Shown here in pieces: positions 7,858-15,826 of a DNA stretch of 57,610 nucleotides (positions are counted from its first letter, which is position 1; every line of letters starts with the position of its first letter). The DNA is taken from positions 1 through 57,610 of the forward strand of contig CAUORE010000010.1 of NCBI GenBank assembly GCA_963506915.1, written 5' to 3'. The notes under the pieces are model-generated. The model ran no database searches, was not told where the DNA came from, and saw only the letters and a list, made by a program, of their open reading frames with translations. Source of the stretch: JABCPE02 sp963506915. Its GTDB lineage: Bacteria; Bacteroidota; Bacteroidia; Flavobacteriales; Weeksellaceae. A program made the position numbers and the translations under genes.

Positions 7858-9168
7858 TTATTTTATAGTTTTTCTACCAATAGATTTATAATAAAATCCT
7901 GTGTTTTCTATTTGGTCGATAGAGAACATGTTTCTACCATCGAAAATAGCTTTGTTCTTCATCTTTTCTGCCATAAGCTGGAAGTTAGGATTTTTGAACT
8001 CGCTCCATTCTGTCGCTATCAGCAGACAGTCAGCATCTTCTAGGCAAGAATACATATCTTTTGTATATTCTATTTTGTCGCCAAAGATTTTCTTTACATT
8101 TTCCTCTGCGATGGCATCATAAGCCGTTATTTTTGCTCCTTTTTCTAATAAAAGAGAAATATTATCCAAAGAAGAAGCTTCTCTGATGTCATCGGTATTT
8201 GCTTTAAAAGCAAGCCCCCACATCGCTATTTTCTTATCTCTGATGTTTCCGCCGAAATATTTTTCAATTTCAGAAACGAGGATTACTTTTTGAGCTTTAT
8301 TTACATTTTCAGTAGCGTTAAGGATTTGGAAATCAAAGTTTTCTTCCTTTCCTGATTTGATGAGGGCTTTCACATCTTTCGGGAAACAGCTTCCTCCGTA
8401 GCCTATTCCTGGGAAAAGGAAACGATGCCCGATTCTGTCATCACTACCCATACCGAGTCTTACTTTGTCTACATCAGCTCCCACTTTTTCGCAGTAGTTT
8501 GCTATTTCGTTCATGAAAGTGATTTTCACAGCAAGGAACGAATTGGCTGCATATTTGGTCAGTTCCGAAGATTTTTCATCCATGAAAATGATTGGAACTC
8601 CCGTGTTAGTGAACGGTTGGTAGATTTGGGCAATGATATTTTTAGCCTTGTCCGAACTAGAACCCACTACGATTCTGGCAGGATTCATAGAATCTTCCAT
8701 AGCAAAACCTTCGCGGAGGAATTCTGGATTAGAAACCACATCGAAAGGGATTTCTGTTTTCGCAGAAATGGTCTCTCTTACTCTGTCTGCTGTACCTACT
8801 GGAACGGTTGATTTATTGACAATTACTTTGTAAGAAGTCATCAGCTGACCGATATTTTCAGAAACCTTCAGAACATAAGAAAGGTCTGCGCTGCCATCCT
8901 CACCAGGAGGTGTTGGCAAAGCAAGATAAATTACATCACACTCATCTAATGCTTCTTTTAGTTGAGTAGTAAAAAACAGCCTGTTCGCCTGTATATTTCT
9001 TAGAAATATTTCTTCTAAGCCAGGTTCGTAGATGGGAACGATTCCCTTTTTCATGTTTTCTACTTTTGTTTCATCTATGTCTACACAATAGACTGTGTTT
9101 CCTAACTCAGCCAGAGTAGTCCCTGTAACTAATCCTACATACCCTGTTCCTACAATTGCAATATTCAT
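7858..9168 (-). CDS. ugd: UDP-glucose 6-dehydrogenase
   Basis: 436-residue UDP-glucose/GDP-mannose dehydrogenase, oxidising UDP-glucose to UDP-glucuronate in two NAD-dependent steps. It begins MNIAIVGTGYVGLVTG (GxGxxG). The catalytic Cys is in GYGGSCFPKD near residue 259, and the C-terminal UDP-binding domain has WGLAFKANTDDIREA. It is the first gene of the minus-strand polysaccharide operon, with a -7 box about 22 bases upstream, and is divergent from rimP. UDP-glucuronate is a common acidic building block of capsule and O-antigen, consistent with the rest of the operon. Confidence 0.95.
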   Translation of the reverse strand: MNIAIVGTGYVGLVTGTTLAELGNTVYCVDIDETKVENMKKGIVPIYEPGLEEIFLRNIQANRLFFTTQLKEALDECDVIYLALPTPPGEDGSADLSYVLKVSENIGQLMTSYKVIVNKSTVPVGTADRVRETISAKTEIPFDVVSNPEFLREGFAMEDSMNPARIVVGSSSDKAKNIIAQIYQPFTNTGVPIIFMDEKSSELTKYAANSFLAVKITFMNEIANYCEKVGADVDKVRLGMGSDDRIGHRFLFPGIGYGGSCFPKDVKALIKSGKEENFDFQILNATENVNKAQKVILVSEIEKYFGGNIRDKKIAMWGLAFKANTDDIREASSLDNISLLLEKGAKITAYDAIAEENVKKIFGDKIEYTKDMYSCLEDADCLLIATEWSEFKNPNFQLMAEKMKNKAIFDGRNMFSIDQIENTGFYYKSIGRKTIK

Positions 9169-9189
9169 CTAAAAAATCTTTTCAATCTA

Positions 9190-9197
9190 CAAAGATA
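9190..9197 (-). promoter_or_regulatory. Bacteroidota -7 box for the ugd polysaccharide operon
   Basis: Minus-strand TATCTTTG is a perfect match to TAnnTTTG, 21 bases upstream of the ugd ATG; the predicted leader is about 17 nt. No clear TTTG at -33. It would drive the whole operon down to the window start. Confidence 0.6.
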
Positions 9198-9233
9198 ATG
9201 TTTTTTGGCGAAATAAAATCTTTTCGGCGATAA

Positions 9234-9265
9234 TTTGCTATAAATGAATAATTTTCTTAAATTTG
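9234..9265 (+). promoter_or_regulatory. Promoter of rimP-nusA-infB
   Basis: TTTG at 9234-9237 and TAAATTTG at 9258-9265 are separated by 20 bases, matching the Bacteroidota -33/-7 consensus (TTTG, about 19 bases, TAnnTTTG). The predicted start near 9271 gives a leader of roughly 70 nt, longer than most in this window. Confidence 0.75.
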
Positions 9266-9291
9266 CAGACGGATTTACGGGAATAATGATG

Positions 9292-9318
9292 AAAAGGCTT
9301 CAAAGGAAGGCCTTTTTT
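9292..9318 (+). terminator. Terminator-like hairpin in the rimP leader (possible attenuator)
   Basis: AAAAGGC at 9292-9298 pairs with GCCTTTT at 9310-9316, with additional TT/AA pairing after a bulge, and the downstream arm runs into T6. It lies between the predicted transcription start and the rimP ATG at 9344, where a normal terminator would stop the operon. It could be an attenuator, or the end of a short leader RNA. Confidence 0.5.
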
Positions 9319-9343
9319 ATATATCCTGAAATTAAGTAGAAAT

Positions 9344-9811
9344 ATGAATTTTAAGACAAGGGTAGAAGAGCTAATACAGGCTTTTTTAGAAGAAAGAAAA
9401 GATATTTATTTGGTTGATTTGAAAATATCTTCAGGGAATGATGTGGTGGTTATTTTGGATGGAGATGAGTCACTTTCTATTCAGGATTGTCTAGATGCCA
9501 GCAGGGCGATAGAGTTTAATCTGGATAGGGAGGAAGTGGATTTTTCTCTTCAGGTGATGAGTGCAGGACTGAGCGAGCCTCTCAAATTACCAAGACAATA
9601 CAAGAAGAATGTAGGAAGGGAGCATGAAGTTACCACAGAGGAAGGAGAAGTGATTAAGGGAGAACTGCTGGAAGCCGATGAAGAAAAAATAGTTTTGATG
9701 CTGAGGTATAGAAGACCAAAACTCGTAGGAAAAGGAAAAGAAGATGTGGAGGAACAAAGGGAAATCCCTTACCAAAACATAAAGAGAGCAATGATAGTAA
9801 TTAAGTTTTAA
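9344..9811 (+). CDS. rimP: Ribosome maturation factor RimP
   Basis: 155-residue RimP, the factor that helps assemble the head of the 30S subunit. Typical features are VVVILDGDESLSIQDC in the N-terminal domain and the DFSLQVMSAGLSEPLK linker (the DYxLEVSSPG equivalent) near residue 67, followed by the SH3-like C-terminal domain. It is the first gene of the conserved rimP-nusA-infB transcription and translation operon, 24 bases before nusA. The leader carries a terminator-like hairpin. Confidence 0.95.
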   Translation: MNFKTRVEELIQAFLEERKDIYLVDLKISSGNDVVVILDGDESLSIQDCLDASRAIEFNLDREEVDFSLQVMSAGLSEPLKLPRQYKKNVGREHEVTTEEGEVIKGELLEADEEKIVLMLRYRRPKLVGKGKEDVEEQREIPYQNIKRAMIVIKF

Positions 9812-9835
9812 AAATTTTAGTCAAAGTAAAAAAAT

Positions 9836-11068
9836 ATGGATAATTTAGCATTAATCGAATCTTTTGGTGATTTTAAAGATGAAAAAGGGATCAGTAAGAT
9901 AGATTTGATGGCGATTATAGAAGATTCGCTAAAAACCTTGCTGAAAAAAAGATACGATTCTGATGACCATTTTGATGTAATTGTAAACCCTGATAAGGGA
10001 GATTTTCAGATATTTTTGAATAAAAAAATCGTTGAAGACCAGATGTCAGAAGATGACGATTTGGAAATAGAAATCTCTGAAGCGAAAAAAATAGATCCTA
10101 CATTCGAGGTGGGAGAGGAATTTACCCAAGAAATCCCATTGGCGCAATTAGGGCGAAGAAATATCTTGACATTGAAACAGATTTTGGCAACAAAATTACA
10201 AGAGCATAATAATGCTGCAATGTATGAAATGTTCAAAGATAGAATAGGTGAAGTGGTTGTAGGAGAAGTGCACCACATCCGTGGTAAGCAGGTTATCATC
10301 TTGGATGATGAAGGGAATGAATACATTTTACCAAAAGAAAACCAGATTCCTACGGATTTCTTCAAGAAAGGAGAAAGTGTCAGAGCGGTAATTGAAAAAG
10401 TTGATTTTAAAGGTTCTAAACCTCAAATTATCGTTTCAAGAACGGCACCTAAGTTCTTAGAAAAACTTTTAGAATTAGAAATTCCAGAAATATTGGATGG
10501 AACTATCATCTTGAAAAAAGCGGTAAGAATCCCAGGTGAAAAAGCTAAAATTGCTGTAGATGCCTTGGACGAAAGAATAGACCCTGTGGGCGCTTGTGTA
10601 GGTGTGAAAGGTTCCAGAATTCACGGTGTGGTGAGAGAGCTTAGAAATGAAAATATTGATGTAATCCAGTGGTCTAAAAACCCAGAAGTATTGGTGAAAA
10701 GAGCATTGGGTGGTGTGGAAATCAACAAGGTGGAAATCAATGAAGAAGACCACTACGCACTAGTATACGCTCCAGTAGATGAAATTTCAAAAATCATCGG
10801 AAAACAAGGACAGAATATCAAACTGGCTTCTTGGCTTACAGACTATGAAATAGATGTATATAGAGAAAAACAAGAAGATGATGATGTAGAGCTGAAAGAG
10901 TTTGATGATGAAATCGAGCAGTGGATTATAGATGAATTTACAAAAGTAGGGCTGGATACAGCGAGAAGTATCTTAGACAAGGATACAGATGTATTGCTAA
11001 ACTTAGTAGATTTAGAAGAAGAGACAATAGAAGAGGTTAAGAAAATCTTGAGAGAAGAATTGGAATAA
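9836..11068 (+). CDS. nusA: Transcription termination/antitermination factor NusA
   Basis: 410-residue NusA. The N-terminal RNA-polymerase-binding domain covers about 1-130, the S1 domain about 135-205 (GEVHHIRGKQVIILDDEG), and two KH domains follow, with GVKGSRIHGVVREL and IIGKQGQNIKLAS as their GxxG loops. The C-terminal acidic repeats of the E. coli protein (495 residues) are absent; the tail after KH2 is short and acidic. It binds RNA polymerase and nascent RNA to control pausing and termination. Genes on both sides are in the same operon. Confidence 0.96.
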   Translation: MDNLALIESFGDFKDEKGISKIDLMAIIEDSLKTLLKKRYDSDDHFDVIVNPDKGDFQIFLNKKIVEDQMSEDDDLEIEISEAKKIDPTFEVGEEFTQEIPLAQLGRRNILTLKQILATKLQEHNNAAMYEMFKDRIGEVVVGEVHHIRGKQVIILDDEGNEYILPKENQIPTDFFKKGESVRAVIEKVDFKGSKPQIIVSRTAPKFLEKLLELEIPEILDGTIILKKAVRIPGEKAKIAVDALDERIDPVGACVGVKGSRIHGVVRELRNENIDVIQWSKNPEVLVKRALGGVEINKVEINEEDHYALVYAPVDEISKIIGKQGQNIKLASWLTDYEIDVYREKQEDDDVELKEFDDEIEQWIIDEFTKVGLDTARSILDKDTDVLLNLVDLEEETIEEVKKILREELE

Positions 11069-11147
11069 ATCTTCTTTGTCTAAAATATAATAGAATAAAC
11101 AAAAAAAACAAAAGTATTCAGCTTTTTGCTGAACAAAAAGTAAAAAT

Positions 11148-13817
11148 ATGCCAAAAATCAGATTAAATAAAGCAGCAAAGGAACTTAATATTTCCATTCC
11201 AAGGGCAGTAGAGTTTTTGCAGAGTAAAGGGTTTGAGATTGATAGCAATCCTAATGTGTTGTTGGAAGCAGAGGCTTTCTCCGCATTAGAGCAGGAATTT
11301 GCAGCTGATAAGAAGCAGAAAGAGGCTTCACAGGAGGTGGTGATTTCTAAAGTTCCAGAGGTGAAATTAGAAACAGAAGAACCAAAAGCTCCAGAAGTGA
11401 TTAAGGCTCAAGCTCCTAAAACAAAGATTATAGGCAAAATAGATCTGGAGGTGAAGCCTAAAAAGGAAAAAGAAGCGGAAGCAACTTCACCAAAAGAAGT
11501 TGTGAAAGAGGAAGTGGTAGCTCCTAAACCAGAAATTACAAAAGACAAAAAAACTGAACCTAAGGCTGAACCAAAACCAAAAGCAGAGCCTAAGGCAGAG
11601 GCAAAGCTTGTTGTGGATACTGAAGAATCTTCCGAACCAGAGAAGATAGAAACTAAATATCAAAAACTAGACGGGCCAAAAATCCTTCAGACTGAAAAAA
11701 TAGACTTGTCTCAGTTTGAAACTAAACCAAAACCTTCTGACAAGAAGAAACAAAGAAAAAGAATCCAAAAACCTGTTGGAGAGGATGCTAAACCAGTGAA
11801 TAACAAAGCAGGAGCGGATAAAAAATTTGCTAAAGATAAGCCACAAGGAGGAAACCGCGATAAAGGAGGCAAAAAAGGAGGAAAGAGAGAGCGCATAATG
11901 CCTGTGGAGCTTACAGATGAGCAGGTAAAAAATCAAATCAAAGAAACTTTGGAAAAACTTACTAATAAAGGTGGTAAGTCCAAAGGAGCTAAATACAGAA
12001 AAGAAAAAAGAAATTTCCGTAGAGAACAAGATGAGCTTCAGCAGGAATTAGAAGCACAAGATAAAACTCTGAAAGTTACCGAGTTTATCACCGTGAATGA
12101 GCTTGCGGCTCTTATGGATGTAAGTCCTACGGAGGTTATCTCTGCATGTTTCTCACTTGGGGTAATGGTAACCATGAACCAAAGATTGGAAGCCGATATC
12201 CTGACATTGGTAGCAGATGAATTTGGGTATAAAATAGAATTCTCTGATGCTGATTTGGAAGATAATTCAGAAGAGGAAGCAGAAGACAGCGAAGAAGATT
12301 TATTACCAAGAGCACCTATTGTTACTGTAATGGGGCATGTGGACCACGGTAAGACATCATTGCTGGACTACATCAGAAAAACGAATGTTATCGCTGGTGA
12401 GTCGGGAGGAATTACCCAGCATATCGGTGCGTACAGCGTACAGCTGGAGAATGGCAGACACATTACTTTCTTGGATACTCCTGGGCACGAGGCGTTTACA
12501 GCGATGAGAGCCAGAGGAGCGCAGGTAACGGATGTAGCAATCATCGTTATCGCTGCCGATGATGAGGTGATGCCACAGACCAAAGAGGCGATTTCCCACG
12601 CGCAGGCGGCAGGCGTACCTATGATTATAGCATTAAACAAAGTAGATAAACCTAATGCCAATCCAGATAAAATCCGTGAACAACTTTCAGGATTGAATAT
12701 CTTGGTGGAAGAATGGGGAGGAAATGTTCAGGCTCAGGAGATTTCAGCTAAATTTGGTAATAATGTAGATTTACTTTTAGAAAAAGTTCTTCTTCAAGCA
12801 GATTTATTAGATTTAAAAGCTAATCCTAATAAACCTGCATCAGGAGTGGTGATAGAGGCGTCTTTGGACAAAGGAAGAGGTTATGTTTCTACACTTTTAG
12901 TTCAGGCAGGAACACTCAAAGTAGGAGATTATGTGCTTGCTGGGAAAAACCACGGTAAAGTAAAAGCCATGCTGGATGAAAGAGGACACAACCTTCAGAA
13001 AGTAGGACCTTCTACACCAGTGACAATCTTAGGTTTAGATGGAGCGCCTACGGCAGGGGATAAATTTAAGGTTTATGAGGATGAAAGAGAAGCAAAATCC
13101 ATCGCAAATAAGAGAGAACAGCTCCAAAGAGAGCAGACAATAAGAACGAAGAAACATTTGACTCTGGACGAAATCGGACGAAGAATAGCCCTTGGAGATT
13201 TCAAAGAGCTGAACATTATTCTAAAAGGGGATGTGGATGGTTCTGTGGAAGCCCTTACAGACATGCTTCAGAGATTATCAACAGAGGAAATCCAAGTCAA
13301 TATCCTTCACAAAGGTGTAGGGCAGATTACAGAGAGCGACATCTTGCTTGCGACTGCTTCGGATGCTATCGTTATCGGATTTAATGTAAGGGCTGGATCA
13401 AATGCAAAAGACCTTGCAGAGAAAGAGGAGATAGAAATCAGAACTTATTCTGTAATCTACGATGCCATAGATGATGTGAAAGAAGCAATGGAAGGAATGC
13501 TTTCGCCAGAGATTAGAGAACAAGTGGTGGGTAATGTAGAAATCCGTGAAGTGTTCAAAATCTCTAAAGTGGGAAGTATCGCAGGATGTATGGTACTTTC
13601 TGGTAAGGTGACAAGAAACTCCAAAGTTCGTCTATTGAGAGACGGAATCGTGAAATACGATGGCGAGCTGGAAAGCCTTAAACGCTACAAGGATGATGTG
13701 AAAGAAGTAACCAAAGGCTATGAATGTGGTCTTAACCTAAAAGGCTATAATGATATAGAAGTAGGCGACCTTCTTGAAATCTACGAAGAAGTAGCGATTA
13801 AGAAAAAACTTAAATAA
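11148..13817 (+). CDS. infB: Translation initiation factor IF-2
   Basis: 889-residue IF-2. A small N-terminal IF2N domain (1-50) is followed by a Lys/Glu/Pro/Ala-rich disordered linker to about residue 300, a second IF2N-type segment (ITVNELAALMDV), and the GTPase. G1 GHVDHGKTS is near residue 395, G3 DTPGHEAF follows, and G4 NKVD is near residue 497. The EF-Tu-like domain II and the C-terminal fMet-tRNA-binding domain complete it. It positions initiator tRNA on the 30S subunit. A strong terminator follows directly. Confidence 0.97.
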   Translation: MPKIRLNKAAKELNISIPRAVEFLQSKGFEIDSNPNVLLEAEAFSALEQEFAADKKQKEASQEVVISKVPEVKLETEEPKAPEVIKAQAPKTKIIGKIDLEVKPKKEKEAEATSPKEVVKEEVVAPKPEITKDKKTEPKAEPKPKAEPKAEAKLVVDTEESSEPEKIETKYQKLDGPKILQTEKIDLSQFETKPKPSDKKKQRKRIQKPVGEDAKPVNNKAGADKKFAKDKPQGGNRDKGGKKGGKRERIMPVELTDEQVKNQIKETLEKLTNKGGKSKGAKYRKEKRNFRREQDELQQELEAQDKTLKVTEFITVNELAALMDVSPTEVISACFSLGVMVTMNQRLEADILTLVADEFGYKIEFSDADLEDNSEEEAEDSEEDLLPRAPIVTVMGHVDHGKTSLLDYIRKTNVIAGESGGITQHIGAYSVQLENGRHITFLDTPGHEAFTAMRARGAQVTDVAIIVIAADDEVMPQTKEAISHAQAAGVPMIIALNKVDKPNANPDKIREQLSGLNILVEEWGGNVQAQEISAKFGNNVDLLLEKVLLQADLLDLKANPNKPASGVVIEASLDKGRGYVSTLLVQAGTLKVGDYVLAGKNHGKVKAMLDERGHNLQKVGPSTPVTILGLDGAPTAGDKFKVYEDEREAKSIANKREQLQREQTIRTKKHLTLDEIGRRIALGDFKELNIILKGDVDGSVEALTDMLQRLSTEEIQVNILHKGVGQITESDILLATASDAIVIGFNVRAGSNAKDLAEKEEIEIRTYSVIYDAIDDVKEAMEGMLSPEIREQVVGNVEIREVFKISKVGSIAGCMVLSGKVTRNSKVRLLRDGIVKYDGELESLKRYKDDVKEVTKGYECGLNLKGYNDIEVGDLLEIYEEVAIKKKLK

Positions 13818-13835
13818 ATTTTATTAGATTAGTAG

Positions 13836-13872
13836 AAAAAACTTTGGCAAGACTCTTTTGTCAAAGTTTTTT
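13836..13872 (+). terminator. Intrinsic terminator after infB
   Basis: A perfect 11-bp stem AAAAAACTTTG/CAAAGTTTTTT is extended by GCAA/TTGT (one G-T pair), with a 7-base loop and a run of T. It lies 18 bases after the infB stop and ends the rimP-nusA-infB operon. Confidence 0.9.
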
Positions 13873-13892
13873 CATTTATGGATGGATTTAGT

Positions 13893-13900
13893 TATTTTTG
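13893..13900 (+). promoter_or_regulatory. -7 box for the family 2 glycosyltransferase
   Basis: TATTTTTG matches TAnnTTTG perfectly. The predicted start near 13905 leaves a leader of about 11 nt to the GTG at 13916. The box overlaps the alternative TTG start at 13898, which argues against that start. No clear -33 TTTG. Confidence 0.55.
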
Positions 13901-13915
13901 CTAAAAAATAAAATC

Positions 13916-14908
13916 GTGGATGTTTCTATTTCCATCATCGTTGCTATCTATAACCGCAGGGACGAACTCACAGAACTGCTGGACTCGCTTCTTGTCCAAG
14001 AGGATAAGGATTTTGAAATAGTCATAGTAGATGATGGCTCTTCCATGGAGCTGCTTCCTGTGGTGGATTTGTATCAAGGGAAACTAAACATTCAGTATTT
14101 CAAAAAACAAAATTCAGGGCCAGGGCTCAGCCGAAATTACGGAGCAGAACGAGCTAAAAACAGCTGGCTGGTTTTCTTGGATAGCGATGTAGTTGTCCCA
14201 AGGGATTACATTAAAAACATTAAAAATAATCTTCAAACTGAACCAACTGACGCTTTTGGTGGAGCGGATAAAGCTGATGAAAATTTCTCCAATCTACAAA
14301 AGGCAATTTCCTATTCTATGACTTCGGTTTTTACAACGGGTGGAATTCGTGGAAGCAAGAAAGCAGTCAGTAAATTTCAGCCCAGAAGTTTCAACATGGG
14401 AGTGAATAAGGCTGTGTTTTCAGCGGTGGGAGGTTTCTCGGATATGAGAATCGGCGAAGACCCAGACCTTTCTATGAGGCTTTGGGAAAATGGCTACAGC
14501 ACTTGTTTTTATGAAAATATCGCCGTCTATCACAAACGGCGAACGAGCCTGAAAAAATTCTCAAAACAGGTCTATCAGTTTGGTGTTGCCAGACCTATTC
14601 TCAATCAGCGGCACCCTCAATATACGAAACCTACTTTTTGGTTTCCATCCTTGTTTTTGTTAGGGTTTTTAGGAAGCCTATTGCTTGGTTTTTGGACAAA
14701 AATACCGCTTCTGCTGTACGCTTTTTATACTTTGTTGATATCCGTACATTCTTTATTTAAGATGAAAAGCCTGCCGATTTCGGTGCTGACCATTGTCACC
14801 ACTTATGTCCAGATGTTTTCTTACGGCTGGGGATTTCTGAATTCTTGGATAAAACTGAATATCCTAAACCAAACGCCTAAAAAGGCTTTTCCTACACATT
14901 TTTATTAA
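13916..14908 (+). CDS. Glycosyltransferase family 2
   Basis: About 330-residue GT2 protein. The GT-A domain contains VSISIIVAIYNRRDEL, IVIVDDGSS, LDSDVVVP (the DxD-type metal site near residue 92) and GEDPDLSMRLWENG near residue 183; two hydrophobic helices are near the C-terminus (about 245-290). The GTG at 13916 is preferred because the upstream in-frame TTG (13898) lies inside the -7 box and would need to be part of the mRNA. It is monocistronic, convergent with the MscS gene (9-base gap, no terminator seen). Donor and acceptor are unknown. Confidence 0.85.
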   Translation: MDVSISIIVAIYNRRDELTELLDSLLVQEDKDFEIVIVDDGSSMELLPVVDLYQGKLNIQYFKKQNSGPGLSRNYGAERAKNSWLVFLDSDVVVPRDYIKNIKNNLQTEPTDAFGGADKADENFSNLQKAISYSMTSVFTTGGIRGSKKAVSKFQPRSFNMGVNKAVFSAVGGFSDMRIGEDPDLSMRLWENGYSTCFYENIAVYHKRRTSLKKFSKQVYQFGVARPILNQRHPQYTKPTFWFPSLFLLGFLGSLLLGFWTKIPLLLYAFYTLLISVHSLFKMKSLPISVLTIVTTYVQMFSYGWGFLNSWIKLNILNQTPKKAFPTHFY

Positions 14909-14917
14909 AGGAAAAGT

Positions 14918-15802
14918 TTAGTTTTTATTGATTTTTATTTCTTTGTCAAAGATATTCACGCCGCCTTTCACACCAAAATCCAGCGTAGTCACGGGGTAGG
15001 CCAGACAGATGTTTTCCTTGTCGAATCGTTTTTTTATCCGTATGATGGCCTCGTTCATAGCTTCGTAGAAATCATCATTGGTTTCAAATTTTATCCAAAA
15101 CCGAAGTACAAAATCAAGTGTAGAATTTCCAATATCTGTGAAATATAGATCCACTTTTTCATCAGGAAGCAGAGTTTCTATTTTCTTGATTTCATCAAGA
15201 GCGGTAGCCTGCACAAACTCTAAATCATCTCCAAAAGAAACGCCTGTTTTTAGGATAATTCTCCTCTTTCCCAAAGTGGAATAATTGGTAAATGTTCCGC
15301 TGTAAATAATTTGATTTGGGATAAAAACATCCTGCCCAGGAATGGTTCTTATGGTCGTAGTTATCAGGCTGACCTGCGTGACAATGCCGTATTTATCATC
15401 TATCTCCACCCAGTCGCCCTCCTTGTATGGGCTGTGTGTTTTTAGAAGCAGTCCCGCAAAGATATTAGATGCTACATCTTTGAAAGCGAAACCAGCGATA
15501 ATTCCCACAATTCCAGCTCCTGCAAGCAGATGCGAGAAAACTTTGTCTAGTCCCAAAAGTTCCAAAGCGAGATAAACTCCTGAAAACAGGAAGAAACAAT
15601 AAACCGTAGAAGCGATGATGTGGGCGATTTTTGTATGAACCTTGAAAGCTCGGCGACTGATTCTTTTGGCTATTTTGGCTAAAAAGATAAACAAAATAAG
15701 TACGATAATCGCCTCCACCATCTTTGGCAGGAAATGCACGATGGATACTTCCCAGTTTTCTAATACTTTTTCTATTTCTATGCCCATTAGGGAATCTTTC
15801 AT
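14918..15802 (-). CDS. Small-conductance mechanosensitive channel, MscS family
   Basis: 294-residue MscS-like channel that opens under membrane tension to release solutes. Three N-terminal membrane helices (about 20-45, 60-85, 90-115) end in the Gly/Ala-rich pore helix LLAGAGIVGIIAGFAFKDV, followed by the beta domain (EGDWVEIDDKYGIVTQV) and the alpha/beta domain. The length is near that of E. coli MscS (286). It follows the helicase gene on the same strand with a 24-base gap and probably shares its transcript. Confidence 0.93.
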   Translation of the reverse strand: MKDSLMGIEIEKVLENWEVSIVHFLPKMVEAIIVLILFIFLAKIAKRISRRAFKVHTKIAHIIASTVYCFFLFSGVYLALELLGLDKVFSHLLAGAGIVGIIAGFAFKDVASNIFAGLLLKTHSPYKEGDWVEIDDKYGIVTQVSLITTTIRTIPGQDVFIPNQIIYSGTFTNYSTLGKRRIILKTGVSFGDDLEFVQATALDEIKKIETLLPDEKVDLYFTDIGNSTLDFVLRFWIKFETNDDFYEAMNEAIIRIKKRFDKENICLAYPVTTLDFGVKGGVNIFDKEIKINKN

Positions 15803-15826
15803 AATGTTATTTTTTTTTGGTTAAAA

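Noticed and set aside
13898..13915. TTG start adding 6 codons to the family 2 glycosyltransferase
   Set aside because: It overlaps a perfect -7 promoter box; GTG at 13916 fits the expected transcript better.
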